From Symsagittifera roscoffensis (Eukaryota; Xenacoelomorpha; Acoela; Convolutidae): a DNA stretch of 64,000 nucleotides. Below the pieces are notes generated by a model. That model saw nothing but the letters and a program-made list of their open reading frames with translations, made no database searches and was not told where the DNA came from. The stretch is taken from positions 1-64,000 of the forward strand of contig NW_026971191.1 in NCBI RefSeq assembly GCF_963678635.1, given 5' to 3'. Of this stretch, positions 61,241 to 64,000 are shown in pieces; position 1 is the stretch's first letter, and the number at the start of each line of letters is the position of its first letter. Both the position numbers and the translations under genes were made by a program.

Positions 61241-64000
61241 TCACTTAACCAGCCCCATTGACCAAAAACAAACAGTTTATCCTTTTGAATGAGGGACCCC
61301 ATCTTATCACTTAACCAGCCCCACTGACCAATAGCAAACAGTTTATTCTTTTAAATGAGAGACCCCATCTTATCACTTAACCAGCCCCACTGACCAATAG
61401 CAAACAGTTTATCCTTTCAAATCAGGGACCCTATCTTATCACTTAGCCAGCCCCACTGACCAAAAACAAACAGTTTATCCTTTCAAATGAGGGACCCTAT
61501 CTTATCATTTAACCAGCCCCACTGACCAAAAACAAACATTTCATCCTTTTGAATGAGGGACCCTATCTTATCACTTAACCAGCCCCACTGACCAAAAACA
61601 AACAGTTTATCCTTTTAAATGAGAGACCCTATCTTATCACTTAACCAGCCCCACTGACCAAAAAACAAACAGTTTATCCTTCTAAATGAGGGACCCATCT
61701 TATCACTTAACCAGCCCCACTGACTAAAAACAAACAGTTTATCCTTTTAAATGAGGGACCCTATCTTATCACTTAACCAGCCCCACTGACCAATAACAAA
61801 CAGTTTATCCTTTTAAATGAGGGACCCTATCTTATCACTTAAATAGCCCCACTGACCAAAAAAAAAACAGTTTATCCTTTTAAATGAGGGACCCTATCTT
61901 ATCACTTAAGCAGCCCCACTGACCAAAAACAAACAGTTTATCCTTTTGAATGAGGGACCCTATCTTATCACTTAACCAGCCCGACTGACCAAAAACAAAC
62001 AGTTTATCCTTTTAAATGAGTGACCCTATCTTATCGCTTAACCAGCCCCACTGACTAAAAACAAACAGTTTATCCTTTTAAATGAGGGACCCTATCTTAT
62101 CACTTAACCAGCCCCACTGACCAAAAACAAACAGTTTATCCTTTTAAATGAGGGACCCTATCTTATCACTTAAATAGCCCCACTGACCAAAAACAAACAG
62201 TTTATCCTTTTAAATAAGGGACCCTATCTTATCACTTAACCAGCCCCATTGACCAAAAAACAAACAGTTTATCCTTCTAAATGAGGGACCCATCTTATCA
62301 CTTAACTAGCCCCACTGACCAAAAACAAACAGTTTATCCTTTTAAATGAGGGACCCTATCTTATCACTTAACCAGCCCCACTGACCAAAAACAAACAGTT
62401 TATCCTTTTAAATGAGGGACCCTATCTTATCACTTAACCAGTCCCACTGACCAAAAACAAACGGTTTATCCTTTTAAATGAGGTCCCTATCTTATCACTT
62501 AACCAGCCCTACTGACCAAAACAAACAGTTTATCGTTCTAAATTAGGGACCCTATCTTATCACTTAACCAGCCCCACTGACCAAAAACAAACAGTTTATC
62601 CTTTTAAATGAGGGAGCCTATCTTATCACATAACCAGCCCCACTGACCAAAAACAATTAGTTTATCCTTTTAAATGAGGGACCCTATCTTATCACTTAAC
62701 CAGCCCCACTGACCAAAAACAAACAGTTTATCCTTTTAAATGAGGGACCCTATCTTATCACTTAACCAGCCCCATTGACCAAAAACAAAACAAATTATCC
62801 TTTTGAATGAGGGACCCTAGCTTATCACTTAACCAGCCCCACTGACCAAAAACAAACAGTTTATTCTTTCAAATGAGGGACCCTATCTTATCACTTAAAT
62901 AGCCCCACTGACCAAAAACAAACAGTTTATTCTTTTAAATGAGAGACCCTATCTTATCACTTAACCAGCCCCACTGACCAAAAAACAAACAGTTTATCCT
63001 TCTAAATGAGGGACCCATCTTATCACTTAACCAGCCCCACTGACCAAAAACAAACAGTTTATCCTTTTGAATGAGGTACCCTATCTTATCACTTAACCAG
63101 CCCCCCTGACCAAAAACAAACTGTTTATTCTTTTAAATGAGAGACCCCATCTTATCACTTAACCAGCCCCACTGACCAAAAGCAAACAATTTATCCTTTT
63201 AAATCAGGGACCCTATCTTATTACTTAACCAGCCCCACTGACCAAAAACAAACAGTTTATCCTTTCAAATGAGGGACCCTATCTTATCACTAACCAGCCC
63301 CACTGACCAAAAACAAACAGTTTATCCTTTTAAATGAGGGACCCCATCTTATCACTTAACCAGCCCCACTGACCAAAAACAAACAGTTTATTCTTTTAAA
63401 TGAGGGACCCTATCTTATCACTTAACCAGCCCCACTGACCAAAAACAAACAGTTTATCCTTTTAAATGAGGGACCCTATCTTATCACTTAACCAGCCCCA
63501 CTGACCAAAAACAAACAGTTTATCCTTTTAAATGAGGGACCCTATCTTATCACTTAACCAGCTTCACTCACCAAAAACAAACAGTTTATCCTTTTATATG
63601 AGGAACCCCATCTTATCACTTATCGAGCCCACTGACCAAAAACAAACAGTTTATCCTTTTAAATGAGGGACCATATCTTATCACTTAACCAGCCCCACTT
63701 GCCAAAAACAAGCACTTCATTCTTTTAAATGAGGGACCCTATCTTATCACTTAAGCAGCCCCACTGACTTAAAACAAACAGTTTATCCTTTTAAATGAGG
63801 GACCCTATCTTATCACTTAACCAGCCCCACTGACCAAAAACAAACAGTTTATCCTTTTAAATGAGGGACCCTATCTTATCAGTTAACCAGCCCCACTGAC
63901 CAAAAACAAACATTTTGTCCTTTTAAATGAGGGACCCCATCTTATCGCTTAACCAGCCCCACTGACCAAAAACAAACAGCTTATCCTTTTAAATGAGGGA

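Larger units (their letters stand above)
24427..64000. repeat. 66-bp tandem satellite array, about 600 monomers
   Basis: From CCAAAAACAAACAG at about 24427 to the window end the sequence is one head-to-tail array. Counting between identical landmarks gives 66 bp (CCAGCCCCAC at 24481 and again at 24547). Each monomer contains CCAAAAACAAACAG, TTTATCCTTTTAAATGAGGG, ACCCTATCTTATCAC and CCAGCCCCACTGA, with about 39% G+C. Monomers mostly differ by a few bases; 65-, 67- and 72-bp variants occur. No other sequence interrupts the array. All six frames contain a stop in every monomer, so it does not code. The array continues past the right edge. The size and homogeneity are those of pericentromeric, centromeric or other heterochromatic satellite DNA (inference). 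Confidence 0.97.

Noticed and set aside
24427-64000. CRISPR array
   Set aside because: The repeats are contiguous 66-bp monomers with no unique spacers, no cas genes are present, and the rest of the window is eukaryotic.
24427-64000. Telomeric or subtelomeric repeat
   Set aside because: The 66-bp unit contains no TTAGGG-, TTAGGC- or TTAGG-type tandem and the array has no terminal features.

Overview
The window looks like AT-rich nuclear DNA from a eukaryote, most likely an invertebrate animal. The evidence is a decayed Ty3/Gypsy-type element with an envelope-like gene, a predicted spliceosomal intron with a TACTAAC branch site, foldback repeats, and a very long satellite. I cannot name the species. 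No rRNA, tRNA, CRISPR array or intact host gene was recognised.

Region 1 (1-3274) is a large imperfect palindrome. Two arms of about 1.2 kb (1-1210 and 2046-3274) flank an 835-bp non-palindromic centre (1211-2045). The arms are the 3' ends of two copies of the same retroelement lying tail to tail. The left copy runs off the window start; the right copy is the one described next.

Region 2 (about 2374-19463, minus strand) is a 14.7-kb coding block. Reading right to left it holds: a leader with internal repeats; a small basic ORF; gag (N-terminal part, P/Q/N-rich linker, capsid-like domain, CCHC knuckle); protease in the same frame as gag; RT; RNase H; integrase with a GPY/F-type end; two accessory ORFs; an envelope-like glycoprotein; and a further unrecognised coding region that ends in a predicted 3' intron and AATAAA signals. 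Frameshifts and nonsense codons occur throughout, so this copy is dead. I found no direct LTRs. The block is instead flanked by inverted copies of a 317-328-bp unit X (2046-2373 and 19464-19780), each continuing outward into a shared unit Y (1211-2045 and 19781-20619).

Region 3 (20620-24426) is a patchwork of old repeats: a possible piggyBac transposase fragment, a third copy of repeat R (21188-21743), a 925-bp terminal-inverted-repeat element (22103-23027), and about 1.4 kb with nothing recognisable.

Region 4 (24427-64000, running off the right edge) is an uninterrupted tandem satellite with a 66-bp monomer, about 600 copies. It carries several overlapping layers of higher-order duplication (461, 726, 924, 1518, about 1.7 k and 2.22 k bp). 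It is non-coding: every frame has a stop in each monomer. Its association with a retroelement graveyard suggests pericentromeric or other heterochromatin (inference).
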